Positions 31,983 to 42,492 of a DNA stretch of 64,000 nt are shown one piece after another. The translations under genes were made by a program, and so were the position numbers. The notes beneath the pieces were generated by a model. It made no database searches, had not been told where the DNA came from, and saw nothing but the letters and a program-made list of their open reading frames with translations. Numbering within the stretch: the first letter of the stretch is position 1; the number at the start of each line of letters is the position of its first letter. The stretch spans positions 62,001 to 126,000 of the forward strand of contig NZ_MDSK01000009.1 in the NCBI RefSeq assembly GCF_002940205.1. The letters run 5' to 3'. Source of the DNA: Xanthomonas arboricola pv. guizotiae (lineage in GTDB: Bacteria > Pseudomonadota > Gammaproteobacteria > Xanthomonadales > Xanthomonadaceae).

Positions 31983-32615
31983 ATGCCTTCCCGTAGTAAA
32001 AGCAGCCAGCGCTGGCTCAAGGAACACTTCGCCGATCCGTTCGTCAAGAAGGCGCAGGCCGAAGGCATGCGCTCGCGCGCGGCCTACAAGCTGGAGGAGC
32101 TGCTGCAGCGCGACCGCCTGCTCAAGCCGGGCATGGTGGTGGTCGACCTGGGCGCGGCGCCAGGCGGCTGGTCGCAGCAGGTGCGCAAGTCCATGGGCGA
32201 CAGCGGCCGGGTGGTGGCGCTGGATATCCTGGAAATGCCGCCGCTGGCCGGCGTGGAGTTCCTTCACGGCGACTTCAGGGAGCAAACCGTCCTATCGGAA
32301 TTCGAGGCGATGCTGGGCGATGTGCCGGTTGACCTTGTGCTGTCCGATATGGCCCCCAATAAGAGTGGCATGGATGCGGTCGACCAACCGCGGATGATGC
32401 ACCTGGCGGAACTGGCGATGGAATTTGCCGACACCCACCTCAAACCGGGCGGGGCGTTCCTGATCAAGCTGTTCCAGGGGGTCGGGTCCGATGACTACAT
32501 TCGTGAGCTTCGCCGCCGCTATGACAAGGTGACGATTCGCAAGCCGGCGGCCTCGCGCAAGCGCTCCCCGGAAGTTTATGCGCTCGGTCAGGGCAAGCGT
32601 GCCCAGATCAAGTAA
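31983..32615 (+). CDS. rlmE: 23S rRNA (uridine-2'-O)-methyltransferase RlmE
   Basis: 210-residue SAM-dependent methyltransferase of the FtsJ/RrmJ family that methylates U2552 of 23S rRNA. Catalytic K-D-K-E residues are found in RSRAAYKLEEL, LSDMAPNKSG, GAFLIKLFQG and KRSPEVYALG. SAM binding is by VDLGAAPGGWSQ. ATG at 31983 gives the conserved MPSRSKSSQRWLKEHF N-terminus. ftsH follows after 54 bp, the classic heat-shock pair. Confidence 0.96.
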   Translation: MPSRSKSSQRWLKEHFADPFVKKAQAEGMRSRAAYKLEELLQRDRLLKPGMVVVDLGAAPGGWSQQVRKSMGDSGRVVALDILEMPPLAGVEFLHGDFREQTVLSEFEAMLGDVPVDLVLSDMAPNKSGMDAVDQPRMMHLAELAMEFADTHLKPGGAFLIKLFQGVGSDDYIRELRRRYDKVTIRKPAASRKRSPEVYALGQGKRAQIK

Positions 32616-32669
32616 GCTGCCAATGACCACCGTGTTTCAAGAATTGAAGAGTAGAGGGCACCGGAGCCA

Positions 32670-34616
32670 ATGAGGATGAACGACTTGACCAAGAATCTGC
32701 TGCTGTGGGTGGTCGTCGCGGTTGTGCTGATGGTCGTCTTCCAGAGCTTCTCGCCGCGGATGGCGGGCGGTGTCGGCCCCGACTCGATCACTTACACCCA
32801 GTTCCTGAAGGAAGTGGACTCGGGCCGCGTGAAATCGGTGGATTACACCGACGAAACCAACCTGGCGGTCAATGCGATCCGCTTCAAGCGCACCGACGGC
32901 AGCGAAGCCACCGTCTACGGTCCGCGCGACGACAAGCTGGTCGACGTGCTGTATAGCAAGAACATCGAAATGACCCGCCAGAAGCCCTCCACCGGGCCTG
33001 GTTTCTGGTCGTTGGTGCTCAATTTCCTGCCGGTCATCCTGATCATCGGCTTCTGGCTGTTCATCATGCGCCAGATGCAGGGCGGTGGCGGCGGTGCCAA
33101 GGGTGCGATGAGCTTCGGCAAGTCGCGCGCCAAGCTGCAGGGCGAGGACCAGGTCAAGATCACCTTTGCCGATGTTGCCGGCTGCGACGAGGCCAAGGAA
33201 GAAGTCGGCGAGCTGGTCGATTTCCTGCGCGACCCGACCAAGTTCACCAAGCTGGGTGGCAAGATCCCGCGCGGCGTGCTGATGGTCGGCCCGCCGGGTA
33301 CCGGCAAGACGCTGCTGGCCAAGGCGATCGCCGGCGAGGCGAAGGTACCGTTCTTCAGCATTTCCGGCTCGGACTTCGTGGAAATGTTCGTGGGCGTCGG
33401 TGCCAGTCGCGTGCGCGACATGTTCGAGCAGGCCAAGAAGCATGCGCCGTGCATCATCTTCATCGACGAAATCGATGCGGTGGGCCGTCATCGCGGCGCC
33501 GGTCTGGGCGGCGGGCATGACGAGCGCGAGCAGACCCTGAACCAGTTGCTGGTCGAGATGGACGGTTTCGAAGGCGGCGAAGGCGTGATCGTGATCGCGG
33601 CGACCAACCGTCCCGACGTGCTGGATCCGGCGCTGCTGCGTCCGGGCCGTTTCGACCGCCAGGTCGTGGTCGGCCTGCCGGACGTCAAGGGGCGCGAGCA
33701 GATCCTGCGTGTGCACATGCGCAAGTTGCCGCTGGCCGACGACGTGGTGCCGATGGTCATCGCACGCGGTACGCCGGGCTTCTCCGGTGCCGACCTGGCC
33801 AACCTGTGCAACGAGGCGGCGTTGTTTGCCGCACGCGGCAGCGAGAAGGAAGTCCGCATGGACCACTTCGATCGTGCCCGCGACAAGATCCTGATGGGTG
33901 CCGAGCGCCGCTCGATGGCCATGAGCGAGGACGAGAAGACGCTCACCGCGTACCACGAGGCGGGCCACGCCATCGTCGGCCGTCTGGTGCCCGAGCATGA
34001 CCCGGTCTACAAGGTCACCATCATTCCGCGTGGTCGTGCGCTGGGCGTGACCATGTACCTGCCGGAAGGCGACCGCTACTCGATGAACCGCGTGGCGATC
34101 GAATCGCAGCTGTGCTCGCTGTACGGCGGCCGCGTTGCCGAGGAACTGATCTTCGGCGGCGACAAGGTCACCACCGGCGCGTCCAACGACATCGAGCGTG
34201 CGACCAAGATGGCACGCAACATGGTCACCAAGTGGGGCTTGTCGGACGAACTCGGCCCGGTGGCCTACGGCGAGGAAGAGGACGAGGTGTTCCTGGGGCG
34301 TTCGGTCACCCAGCACAAGAACGTCTCCGACGAGACCGCACGCAAGATCGACGAAGTGGTGCGCTCGATCCTGGACAAGGCCTACAGCAAGACCAAGACC
34401 GTCCTCACCGAGAATCTGGACAAGCTGCATGCGATGTCGCAGTTGCTGTTGCAGTACGAGACCATCGACGTGCCGCAGATCGACGCCATCATGGAAGGCC
34501 GCGAGCCGCCGCCGCCGGCGGGTTGGGGCAAGTCCGACAAGGACGGTGGCAACAACAACGACAAGGGCAGCCCGCGTCCGTTGCCGCCGATTGCCGGGCC
34601 GGCCGAGCAGCTGTAA
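32670..34616 (+). CDS. ftsH: ATP-dependent zinc metalloprotease FtsH
   Basis: 648-residue membrane-bound AAA+ protease that degrades misfolded membrane proteins and regulators such as LpxC in E. coli. Two transmembrane helices (about 8-24 and 110-128) flank the periplasmic part. The AAA domain has Walker A GPPGTGKT (207-214) and Walker [16 protein letters not shown] with the arginine finger region. The zinc site is HEAGH (429-433). The C-terminus is Gly/Asp/Asn-rich. Starts at 32670 and 32676 are possible; GGAG lies upstream. It probably shares transcription with rlmE. Confidence 0.97.
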   Translation: MRMNDLTKNLLLWVVVAVVLMVVFQSFSPRMAGGVGPDSITYTQFLKEVDSGRVKSVDYTDETNLAVNAIRFKRTDGSEATVYGPRDDKLVDVLYSKNIEMTRQKPSTGPGFWSLVLNFLPVILIIGFWLFIMRQMQGGGGGAKGAMSFGKSRAKLQGEDQVKITFADVAGCDEAKEEVGELVDFLRDPTKFTKLGGKIPRGVLMVGPPGTGKTLLAKAIAGEAKVPFFSISGSDFVEMFVGVGASRVRDMFEQAKKHAPCIIFIDEIDAVGRHRGAGLGGGHDEREQTLNQLLVEMDGFEGGEGVIVIAATNRPDVLDPALLRPGRFDRQVVVGLPDVKGREQILRVHMRKLPLADDVVPMVIARGTPGFSGADLANLCNEAALFAARGSEKEVRMDHFDRARDKILMGAERRSMAMSEDEKTLTAYHEAGHAIVGRLVPEHDPVYKVTIIPRGRALGVTMYLPEGDRYSMNRVAIESQLCSLYGGRVAEELIFGGDKVTTGASNDIERATKMARNMVTKWGLSDELGPVAYGEEEDEVFLGRSVTQHKNVSDETARKIDEVVRSILDKAYSKTKTVLTENLDKLHAMSQLLLQYETIDVPQIDAIMEGREPPPPAGWGKSDKDGGNNNDKGSPRPLPPIAGPAEQL

Positions 34617-34645
34617 CCAACGCATCGGCCAGCTGCAGCAGCATT

Positions 34646-34705
34646 CATCAAGGCCGGGAAGCGATTCCCGGCCTTGATGCGTTGTAGCGCCGCCCCGGCG
34701 GCGCT
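34646..34705 (+). terminator. Two consecutive hairpins between ftsH and folP
   Basis: A 15-bp perfect stem (34646-34660 with 34665-34679, loop GCGA) is followed six bases later by a 9-bp stem AGCGCCGCC-CC-GGCGGCGCT (34686-34705). Neither is followed by a T-run. They may slow or end transcription, or protect the ftsH mRNA 3' end. folP begins 29 bp later. Confidence 0.55.
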
Positions 34706-34734
34706 GATCGCAACCATCCAAGGAGACACCACCG

Positions 34735-35637
34735 ATGTTCGACACCGCCCTCAAGCTGGATTGCGCCGGGCGCGCGCTGCGACTGGATGCGCCGCAGGTG
34801 ATGGGGATCGTCAATGTCACGCCGGATTCGTTTTCCGACGGCGGCCAGCACGCCAGCTGCGACGCCGCCATCGCGCATGGTTTGCGGTTGGTCGAGCAGG
34901 GTGCCGCGGTACTGGATATCGGTGGCGAATCCACCCGTCCCGGTGCCACGCCGGTATCGCTGGAGGAAGAGCTGCAGCGCGTGGTCCCGGTGATCCAGGC
35001 ATTGGCGCAGCAGACCAATGTGCCGATCAGTGTGGATACCTACAAGCCGGAGGTGATGCGCGCGGCGGTCGCAGCCGGCGCGGGCATGATCAACGACGTG
35101 CATGCGCTGCGCTCGCCGGGTGCGCTGGATGCGGCAGCCGAATTGCGGGTGCCGGTGGTATTGATGCATGCACGCAGCGCGCCGCATGCGATGCAGGACG
35201 CGTCTCACTATGACGACGTGGTGGCCGAGGTGCATCGCTTCCTGGCCGAGCGCATCTTCGCGGCCGAAATGGCCGGGATCGACAAGCGCCGCCTGATCCT
35301 CGACCCGGGGTTCGGCTTCGACAAGACCACCACGCACAATCTGACCGTGCTGGCGCAGTTGCAGCGCCTGCAGGAGTTCGGCCTGCCGGTGCTGGCGGGG
35401 CTGTCGCGCAAGCGCAGCATCGGTGAGTTGACCGGGCGCCAGGTCGCCGCAGAGCGCGTATACGGCTCGGTCGCTGCGCATCTGATCGCCGCCCAGCACG
35501 GCGCGGCGGTGCTACGTGTGCACGATGTGGCCGCCACCGTGGATGCCCTGAAGGTATGGAGCGCGATGGCGGCGATTCCGCTGCCGCGGGTGAGCGCGCC
35601 GGCGGCATCGGGCATTCGCTGGCCGGACGAGGACTGA
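34735..35637 (+). CDS. folP: Dihydropteroate synthase
   Basis: 300-residue folate-pathway enzyme joining 4-aminobenzoate to the pterin pyrophosphate; the target of sulfonamides. Intact motifs are [28 protein letters not shown], the central [20 protein letters not shown] and GLSRKRSIG. The start ATG has GGAG upstream. The stop overlaps the miaA start by one base (TGATG), so folP and miaA are coupled. In E. coli folP also follows ftsH, with glmM next; glmM is not here. Confidence 0.96.
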   Translation: MFDTALKLDCAGRALRLDAPQVMGIVNVTPDSFSDGGQHASCDAAIAHGLRLVEQGAAVLDIGGESTRPGATPVSLEEELQRVVPVIQALAQQTNVPISVDTYKPEVMRAAVAAGAGMINDVHALRSPGALDAAAELRVPVVLMHARSAPHAMQDASHYDDVVAEVHRFLAERIFAAEMAGIDKRRLILDPGFGFDKTTTHNLTVLAQLQRLQEFGLPVLAGLSRKRSIGELTGRQVAAERVYGSVAAHLIAAQHGAAVLRVHDVAATVDALKVWSAMAAIPLPRVSAPAASGIRWPDED

Positions 35638-36620
35638 TGCCGGCCGACCGCCGCCCGCTGGCGATCGCGCTGATGGGGCCAACCGCCAGCGGCAAGACCG
35701 CGCTGGCACTGGATGCCGCGCAGCGCTGGAATGGCGAGATCGTCAGCGTCGATTCGGCGCTGGTGTACCGCGGCCTGGACATCGGCGCGGCCAAGCCGGA
35801 TGCGGCGATGCGCGCGGCAGTGCCGCATCACTTGATCGATCTGCGCGAGCCCTGGCAGATCTATTCGGCGGCGGAATTCGCCAGCGATGCGCGGCAGGCG
35901 ATCGAGCAGATCGTGGCGCGCGGCAAGCTGCCGATTCTGGCCGGCGGCACCGGGCTGTACTTCCGCGCCTTGCTGGAAGGGCTGTCGCAGTTGCCCGAGG
36001 CCGATCCGGCGGTGCGCGCGGCAATCGCAGCCGAAGCCGGGGAACTTGGCTGGGCGCGGATGCACGCACAACTGGCGGAGGTCGACCCGGTCGCGGCGGC
36101 GCGGATCCATACCACCGATCCGCAGCGGATCCAGCGCGCGCTGGAGGTCTATCGCATCAGCGGCAGGCCGATCAGCGACTGGCAGGCGCTGCCACCGGGG
36201 CTGCGTTTGCCGGTGCGGGTGCTGAAGATCGTGCTGGCGCCGCGCGAGCGCGCGGTGCTGCATGCACGCATCGAGCAACGCCTGGACACGATGCTGGCAC
36301 AGGACTTCCTGGCCGAGGTGGAACGTCTGCGGGCACTGCCGCAACTGCGTGCGGTCGCCGCGCCGCTGGATCTGCCCGCAGTGCGCTCGGTGGGGTATCG
36401 CCAGGCCTGGGAGTACCTGGATGGGGCCGGTCGCCTGGCCGACTTTCGCGACAAGGCGGTGCAGGCCACCCGTCAACTGGCCAAGCGGCAGCTCACCTGG
36501 CTGCGTGGCGAGCTCGACGCACGCTGGTTCGACCCGGAGCATGACCGCCAACGATTGGAACGCGCACTTGTCGGCTTCCTCGGTCAACGTCCCGCTGTAC
36601 GGCAGGCTTCAGGCGTGTAA
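35637..36620 (+). CDS. miaA: tRNA dimethylallyltransferase MiaA
   Basis: 327-residue enzyme adding a dimethylallyl group to A37 of tRNAs that read codons starting with U. Motifs are the P-loop [12 protein letters not shown], the substrate-binding [18 protein letters not shown] and [10 protein letters not shown], plus [16 protein letters not shown]. The C-terminal [13 protein letters not shown] region is intact. The isoprenoid donor derives from the MEP pathway encoded elsewhere in the window. It leads the miaA-hfq-hflX cluster, 77 bp before hfq. Confidence 0.96.
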   Translation: MPADRRPLAIALMGPTASGKTALALDAAQRWNGEIVSVDSALVYRGLDIGAAKPDAAMRAAVPHHLIDLREPWQIYSAAEFASDARQAIEQIVARGKLPILAGGTGLYFRALLEGLSQLPEADPAVRAAIAAEAGELGWARMHAQLAEVDPVAAARIHTTDPQRIQRALEVYRISGRPISDWQALPPGLRLPVRVLKIVLAPRERAVLHARIEQRLDTMLAQDFLAEVERLRALPQLRAVAAPLDLPAVRSVGYRQAWEYLDGAGRLADFRDKAVQATRQLAKRQLTWLRGELDARWFDPEHDRQRLERALVGFLGQRPAVRQASGV

Positions 36621-36697
36621 CATCCCGTTTCCGGGGCCGGCTGGGGATGGCAGGTGTCGACCGGGACTATAAGAACAATAATGAAGAGGAGTTTTCG

Positions 36698-36976
36698 ATG
36701 GCTAAGGGGCAATCTTTGCAGGATCCATTCCTCAACGCGCTGCGGCGCGAGCGGGTGCCGGTCTCTGTGTATCTGGTCAACGGCATCAAGCTGCAGGGCA
36801 CGATCGAGTCGTTCGATCAGTTCGTGGTCCTGCTGCGCAATACCGTGAGTCAGATGGTCTACAAGCACGCCATCTCCACGGTGGTGCCGGCGCGCAATGT
36901 GCGCGTGGGACCGGGTGGTGGGTATGTGCAATCCAATGAAGGCAACCAGGCGGAAGATGACGACGTCGAGCGGTAA
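36698..36976 (+). CDS. hfq: RNA chaperone Hfq
   Basis: 92-residue Sm-like protein forming a hexameric ring that pairs small RNAs with mRNAs. Sm1 is visible as [19 protein letters not shown] with GTIESFDQF, and Sm2 as [12 protein letters not shown]. The short C-terminal tail ends acidic (EDDDVER) and lacks the long tail of E. coli Hfq. ATG 36698 follows a GAAGAGGAG ribosome binding site; the frame upstream is not used. hflX starts 12 bp downstream. Confidence 0.97.
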   Translation: MAKGQSLQDPFLNALRRERVPVSVYLVNGIKLQGTIESFDQFVVLLRNTVSQMVYKHAISTVVPARNVRVGPGGGYVQSNEGNQAEDDDVER

Positions 36977-36987
36977 TGGAGTAGTGC

Positions 36988-38307
36988 GTGTTTGATCGCT
37001 CACGCAAGGGTGAACACGCGTTGTTGATTCAGACCCATTCCGGTGGGCCTGCCGAAGAGGATGTGCTGGAGGAGTTCGCCGACCTTGCCAAGTCGGCGGG
37101 CGCCACCGTGGCGGCCACGCTCACCGCGCGCATCGACAAACCGAACCCGTCGACCTTGATCGGCAGCGGCAAGCTGGAAGAGATCAAGGCCGCGGCCGAG
37201 GCCACCGGCGCGGATCTGGTGTTGGTCAACCACACCTTGTCGCCAGGCCAGGAGCGCAATCTGGAGCGCTATCTGGAGCGGCGCGTGATCGACCGCACTG
37301 GCTTGATCCTGGACATCTTCGCGCAGCGGGCACGCAGCCACGAGGGCAAGTTGCAGGTGGAGCTGGCGCAGTTGCGGCATATGGCCACCCGGCTGGTACG
37401 CGGCTGGACCCACCTGGAGCGTCAGCGCGGTGGTTCGATCGGCCTGCGCGGCCCTGGCGAAACCCAGCTGGAAACCGACCGCCGTCTGCTGCAGAAGCGT
37501 GTGGAGCAGTTGCAGCAGCGGCTGGAAAAGGTCGAGGTGCAGCGTACCCAGATGCGGCGTGCGCGCATGCGCAGCGAACTGCCGCGGATTGCATTGGTCG
37601 GTTACACCAATGCCGGCAAATCCACGCTGTTCAACGCCTTGACCGGTGCGGAGGCCTACGTGGCCGACCAGTTGTTCGCCACGCTCGATCCCACCGTGCG
37701 CCGCATTGCGCTGCCCGGTGGCAGTGCGATCCTGGCCGATACGGTCGGCTTCGTACGCGACCTGCCGCACCAACTGGTCGCCGCATTCCGTTCGACCTTG
37801 TCCGAGGCGCGCGACGCCGATCTGCTGTTGCATATCGTCGATGCGGCCGACCCGCTGCGCGAGGAACGCATCCAGCAGGTCGATGAGGTGTTGCATGCGG
37901 TGGGTGCGGGTGATTTGCCGCAGCTGCTGGTGTTCAACAAGATCGACAAGATCGAAGGCGCGCAGGTGCGTCACGATGCGCAGGACGGCATTCCCGACCC
38001 GGCGCGGCGCGAACGCGTGTGGGTCTCCGCGCGCGACGGACGCGGGCTGCAGGAATTGCAGCATGCGCTCGGGCAGCGACTGGACCTGCGCCATGTGACC
38101 GGGCAACTGCGGTTGCCGCCGTCGGCCGGCCGTCTGCGCTCGAAGTTGCATCAACTGGAAGTGGTGCGCGGCGAGCAGTCCGACGAGGACGGCTGGTTGC
38201 TGGAGGTCGACCTGCCGATGGTCGAGGCCGAGCGCCTGGCTGCCGGCGACGACGGTGCGCCATTGCGCGCGATGCTGCCCGATCGTCGCGAAGACTGGGA
38301 GTCGTGA
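36988..38307 (+). CDS. hflX: Ribosome-associated GTPase HflX
   Basis: 439-residue GTPase that rescues stalled ribosomes. The N-terminal HflX domain includes LIGSGKLEEI and VNHTLSPGQERNLE, then RVIDRTGLILDIFAQRA with a glycine loop GGSIGLRGPGETQLE. The G domain has G1 GYTNAGKST, G3 DTVGFVRDLP and G4 NKID. The start is GTG at 36988. hfq and hflX sit together as in E. coli, but hflK and hflC do not follow here. Confidence 0.95.
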   Translation: MFDRSRKGEHALLIQTHSGGPAEEDVLEEFADLAKSAGATVAATLTARIDKPNPSTLIGSGKLEEIKAAAEATGADLVLVNHTLSPGQERNLERYLERRVIDRTGLILDIFAQRARSHEGKLQVELAQLRHMATRLVRGWTHLERQRGGSIGLRGPGETQLETDRRLLQKRVEQLQQRLEKVEVQRTQMRRARMRSELPRIALVGYTNAGKSTLFNALTGAEAYVADQLFATLDPTVRRIALPGGSAILADTVGFVRDLPHQLVAAFRSTLSEARDADLLLHIVDAADPLREERIQQVDEVLHAVGAGDLPQLLVFNKIDKIEGAQVRHDAQDGIPDPARRERVWVSARDGRGLQELQHALGQRLDLRHVTGQLRLPPSAGRLRSKLHQLEVVRGEQSDEDGWLLEVDLPMVEAERLAAGDDGAPLRAMLPDRREDWES

Positions 38308-38644
38308 GCGGCGCTGCACGGTCGGCTTGGCCCGGCCGTGCGCATCGATGTGGTCAAGGCCGGCAGATGGGTGCCGGCGGTGTGGCGATCGCGCTGCGCG
38401 GCTGTGGCGTTTATTTGTTGGCGCGGGCGCATGCGTGTCCGAAGCAGTCGTGCAGGCGTGAGATCGTTCGCCAGCCGCCGATATCCTTGCGATCCTGTCG
38501 CCCGCGCAGGCGATGCCCGCTGCCATTGGCTGCACACCGCCACTGAGCCCCGGCCACGTCGGCACTGGCGCGGAATGGGCGCCAGCGCAGACAGGCGCGG
38601 CAAATTCGGCTAAAACGTCGGTTGCTTCTTCATTCGCCGTGCCC
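38308..38644. other. Intergenic region with a hairpin after hflX
   Basis: This 337-bp gap has no supported gene. A 10-bp stem with one G-U pair (38316-38325 with 38332-38341, loop CTTGGC) begins eight bases after the hflX stop and is the best candidate for transcript end, although no T-run follows. The remainder should hold the pncC promoter. Confidence 0.5.
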
Positions 38645-39139
38645 ATGTCCATCTCCGCCGATTCCGAACTGCAGCAGCTGGCCGAACGCCTCGGTCAGCA
38701 GTTGCTTGCCGCGCGCGAGCGCCTGGTCACTGCCGAGAGCTGCACCGGTGGCTGGATCGCCAAGGCGGTCACCGATGTGGCAGGGTCCTCGCACTGGTTC
38801 GACTGCGGCATGGCCGCCTACAGCTACGAGGCCAAGCAGGCCTTGCTGGGCGTGCGGCCGCAGACGCTGGAAGTGCACGGTGCGGTCAGCCGCGAAACGG
38901 TGATCGAAATGGTGTCGGGCGCGCTGGTCAATTCCGGTGCGAGCATCGCGGTGGCGGTGACCGGCATCGCCGGGCCGGGTGGCGGCAGCGAGGACAAGCC
39001 GGTCGGCACGGTATGGATCGGCTGGAAGCGGCGCGGCGGCTATGCCACTGCGCAGTTGTTCCAGTTCGCTGGCGATCGCGATGCAGTGCGGCGTCAGACC
39101 GTGGTTGCCGCGCTGCAGGGCTTGAGCGCGCTGCTTTAG
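38645..39139 (+). CDS. pncC: Nicotinamide-nucleotide amidohydrolase PncC (CinA C-terminal family)
   Basis: 164-residue enzyme that deamidates nicotinamide mononucleotide in NAD recycling. The stand-alone CinA C-terminal domain shows VTAESCTGGWIAKAVTDVAGSS, with the catalytic Ser-Cys-Thr region, and YSYEAKQALLGV, then VAVTGIAGPGGGSEDKPVGTV. There is no N-terminal molybdopterin-like domain, so this is the short PncC form. ATG 38645 was chosen over longer frames. CinA-type genes are often found upstream of lexA or recA; here a receptor and a kinase gene intervene. Confidence 0.93.
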   Translation: MSISADSELQQLAERLGQQLLAARERLVTAESCTGGWIAKAVTDVAGSSHWFDCGMAAYSYEAKQALLGVRPQTLEVHGAVSRETVIEMVSGALVNSGASIAVAVTGIAGPGGGSEDKPVGTVWIGWKRRGGYATAQLFQFAGDRDAVRRQTVVAALQGLSALL

Positions 39140-39391
39140 TCTGCGTACGGAAGGAAAGCGCACGCCCATGCTGCGCAGCGTGTGGCGCTGGCAGCGGCGA
39201 TGCTCCTCGACGTCGAGCGTTTACGCAGGCGATGCATGGCTGCAATGCAGCTTTGGCCGCAGTAGGTTCGCTGCGCGCGCCGTAGCTTCTGCCAGCGGCG
39301 TTGTCCAGCCTGGTTCCTTCGCTAAAGTGCGGCGACGCGCGCGTTGCGGCACCCGCCGCAGTGCGCCGCAGGTTCTTGTCGGGGGACAGGC

Positions 39392-41926
39392 ATGCGCACA
39401 CAACAGCAACGCAGCACCGGGCTTGCGCTGGCGCTCTTCGCGGCAGCACAGGCATCGCCGCTGCATGCGCAAACGGCCACGCAGCAACAGCGCAACGAGC
39501 CGGCAACGCTGGCTGCCCTGAAGGTGACTGCGCAAAAGCGCGAGGAATCGCTGCAGAACGTACCGGTGGTGGTCTCGGTCCTTCCCGAGCAACTGCTGCA
39601 GGACAGCGGCGTGCACGACATCAAGGAGCTGCAGGTGCTGGTGCCCGGCTTGATCGTGACCAGCAGTCAGAGCGCTGCGCAGACTACCGCACGCATTCGC
39701 GGCGTTGGCACGGTGGGCGACAACGCCGGGCTTGAATCCTCGGTCGGTGTGGTCATCGATGGGGTGGCGCGCGCGCGCAACGGCGTGGGCTTCGCCGATC
39801 TCGGAGAACTTGAGCGCATCGAGGTGTTGAAGGGGCCGCAAGGCACCGTGTTCGGCAAGAACACCTCGGCCGGCGTCATCAACGTGGTGACGCGTCGGCC
39901 CAGTTTTACCCGCAGTGCCGATGCCGAGATCACCGTGGGCAACTATGGCGCGCTCGGGATTGCCGGCGCCTTCAACGATGCGCTGGGCGACACCAGTGCC
40001 TTGCGCGTCTATGCGGCCAGGCGACGTCGCGACGGCTTCGAACAGGTGGTCACCGGTGCCGGCCCGCGCACCGCCAGCGACGATGGCGACCAGAACCTGC
40101 GCACTGCGCGCGTGCAGTGGTTATGGGAACCCGGCACCGACCTGGACATCCACCTGGCTGCCGACTACACCCGCCGCGAGGAAAACTGCTGCGTCACCGT
40201 CACCACCGAACGTGGACCGACTGCAGCGCTGATCGATGCGCTGGCGCCAGGCGGGCAGGGCACGATTGCGCGCGCCGACCCGCAAGGCAGGCGCGCCTAC
40301 AGCAACCGCAGCACCGCGCAGGATATCCAGGACAAGGGCGTGTCGGCGCAGCTGGATTGGACCACGCCGTGGCTGAGCGAGGCGGTGCTGACCTCGATCA
40401 CCGCATTGCGTGACTGGAGATCCATCAACGGCCTGGACTTCGACTACAGTGCGGCCGACATCCTGTACCGCGCGCCGCGCCAGGACGAGATACTGACCCG
40501 GTTCAAGACCTTCAGCCAGGAACTGCGCCTGGCCGGATCGGGCGAGCGCCTGGACTGGATGGTCGGTGCGTTCTACGCCGACGAAACCCTGCATCGCAAC
40601 GAGTCCTATCGCTTCGGCAGTGCCTACGAGCCCTATCTGTCCAGCGTGTTGCTTGCACGGGCCAATCCGGCGCTGGCCGCACGGACGGATGCAACCCGGT
40701 TTCTCGCCGACGCCACCGGCTTGCCGGCCGGCACGCTGTTCCGCGGCCAGGGGAGCCAGGATCGCTTCCGGCAGGATGGCACCAGTGCCGCGCTGTTCAC
40801 CAACAACACCTGGCATGCCACCGACGCATTGGATGTGGTGGTTGGGCTGCGCTACACCTACGAGCGCAAGGCCTTGCAGTCGAGGTTCGAAAATCCCGAT
40901 GGAAGCCCGGCGTGCGCCAGTTACTTCGCAGCCAACGGTCAGCTCGATCCAGCTGCGTTGCGGCGTATCGGGGCCGCGCTGGTCGCGCGCGGCGTGCCTG
41001 CGGCGGCAGTGCCGACGATCGCACCACAAGTGGTCGGTTTCACCTGTCTGCCCTGGGCCAACGTCGCCCATGCCGGCCGTCGCACCGAGCAACGCCGCAG
41101 CGAGCGCGAATGGTCCGGTACGGCGAAGCTGGCATACCGCTGGAGCGATGCGGTGATGACCTATGTGTCCGCCGCACGTGGCTACAAGGCCGGCGGTTTC
41201 AACCTGGATCGCGTGCAGTCCTCCGATGGTTTGTCCAGCGGCGTGCAAGGCATCCTGCCGGTGGACGACACCGCGTTTCCCGGCGAGTTCGTCGACAGTT
41301 ACGAGCTTGGCGCCAAGACCAGCTGGCTCGGTGGCAACCTGCTGCTCAATGCGGCGCTGTTCTATCAGGACTTCAGCGACTTTCAGCTCAACAATTTCCT
41401 CGGGACCAGCTTCGTGGTGCGCGCCATTCCCAGCGTGGTGTCGCGCGGCATCGATGCCGAACTGCTGTGGCAGGGCGCCATGCCCGGACTGATGGTGCAG
41501 GGCGGGCTCAGCTACACGGATACCGCGTATGGCGACGATCCGCTGCCGGACGCCGATCTGGCACGGCTGCCGGGCAGTCGTTTGAGCTTTGCGCCACGCT
41601 GGTCGGCCAATCTTTCGGTCAGCTACGAGCACGCGCTCGGTAATCGCATGACCGGCCGGTTCAATGTCGGCGCAAAGTATGTTTCCGAGTACAACTCCGG
41701 CTCCGACCTGGATCCGCAGAAGGCGCAACCGGGTTATACGCTGCTCAATGCACGGGTGGGCATCGGCGCCGACGACAAGCGCTGGATGCTGGAAGCGTGG
41801 GCAGAAAACCTCGGTAACGAAACCTATCGCCAGATCGTCATCGACGCGCCGCTACAGGCGGGTTCGTGGAATGCATTTCTGGGTGCGCCGCGCACGTATG
41901 GGGTGACCTTGCGGTTGCGGTATTAG
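39392..41926 (+). CDS. TonB-dependent outer-membrane receptor
   Basis: 844-residue gated barrel for uptake of an unidentified nutrient across the outer membrane. A signal peptide (about 1-28, ending ASPLHA) precedes a TonB-box-like ATLAALKVTAQKR. The plug domain (about 45-160) includes VPVVVSVLPEQLLQ, ARIRGVGTVGDNAG and LKGPQGTVFGKNTSAGVINVVT. The barrel ends with the aromatic C-terminus TLRLRY. There is no STN signalling domain, and no anti-sigma gene is adjacent. Two extracellular-loop-like inserts carry Cys residues (NCC near 260; CASYFAANG...GFTCLP near 510-555). ATG 39392 has GGGGGA upstream. Confidence 0.93.
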   Translation: MRTQQQRSTGLALALFAAAQASPLHAQTATQQQRNEPATLAALKVTAQKREESLQNVPVVVSVLPEQLLQDSGVHDIKELQVLVPGLIVTSSQSAAQTTARIRGVGTVGDNAGLESSVGVVIDGVARARNGVGFADLGELERIEVLKGPQGTVFGKNTSAGVINVVTRRPSFTRSADAEITVGNYGALGIAGAFNDALGDTSALRVYAARRRRDGFEQVVTGAGPRTASDDGDQNLRTARVQWLWEPGTDLDIHLAADYTRREENCCVTVTTERGPTAALIDALAPGGQGTIARADPQGRRAYSNRSTAQDIQDKGVSAQLDWTTPWLSEAVLTSITALRDWRSINGLDFDYSAADILYRAPRQDEILTRFKTFSQELRLAGSGERLDWMVGAFYADETLHRNESYRFGSAYEPYLSSVLLARANPALAARTDATRFLADATGLPAGTLFRGQGSQDRFRQDGTSAALFTNNTWHATDALDVVVGLRYTYERKALQSRFENPDGSPACASYFAANGQLDPAALRRIGAALVARGVPAAAVPTIAPQVVGFTCLPWANVAHAGRRTEQRRSEREWSGTAKLAYRWSDAVMTYVSAARGYKAGGFNLDRVQSSDGLSSGVQGILPVDDTAFPGEFVDSYELGAKTSWLGGNLLLNAALFYQDFSDFQLNNFLGTSFVVRAIPSVVSRGIDAELLWQGAMPGLMVQGGLSYTDTAYGDDPLPDADLARLPGSRLSFAPRWSANLSVSYEHALGNRMTGRFNVGAKYVSEYNSGSDLDPQKAQPGYTLLNARVGIGADDKRWMLEAWAENLGNETYRQIVIDAPLQAGSWNAFLGAPRTYGVTLRLRY

Positions 41927-42492
41927 GTCTCGAAGGCCCGGGCGCGGCCTTGCCAAGACAGCAGGATGCATGCGCAAGCCCAGCCTCGGCCAAGAGCGGC
42001 TACAAAACGACTGTGCCGCCGTCAGGCGGACGCAGCCGGTGCTCGGAATCGGCATGTGCCACTTGTACACTCCGGTTCTCGGCGCGCAGTCCGCACCCAC
42101 CTGACGACCGCTCGCTACGTTTTGTTGGCCGCTCTCAGCCCGCAGGTGGTTATGACGCGACAGGCACGTGCAGATCGGCTACAAACGAGGTCTTGTTTTT
42201 CAAACCGTGTGCCGATGCTTCCGCTTCTTGCTCATGCCTTCTTTCTGTCCGCACCGCGCCGAGCTGCTGACGCTGTCCTGGTGTTGCCGGATGGCCGGCG
42301 CGCAGCCGCCCGGCAGCCGATGCCTGCGGCGACCGGCCACCGCGCCGTCCTGTGCGCGAGCGATCATGTAGCCACAGGCGTTGTGCGTGGTCGTGCATGG
42401 TCAACCGGCGCTTGCAAGGAGCGCACACAAGCAGCGATGCACGTTGATGCGATACGGCTCGCTGCCGCAGCGCGATCGCAGGCGGTGTGTTG
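41927..42492. other. Long intergenic region between TonB receptor and ABC1 kinase genes
   Basis: This 566-bp stretch shows no supported gene on either strand; frames crossing it have no recognisable protein features. A 6-bp hairpin with a 7-nt loop (AAGGCC...GGCCTT, 41933-41951) begins seven bases after the receptor stop. Parts of 42180-42260 are T-rich compared with neighbours. It may hold decayed sequence or a small RNA. Confidence 0.4.

Noticed and set aside
32637-35018. 793-codon minus-strand frame opposite ftsH and folP
   Set aside because: Antisense shadow of two conserved genes.
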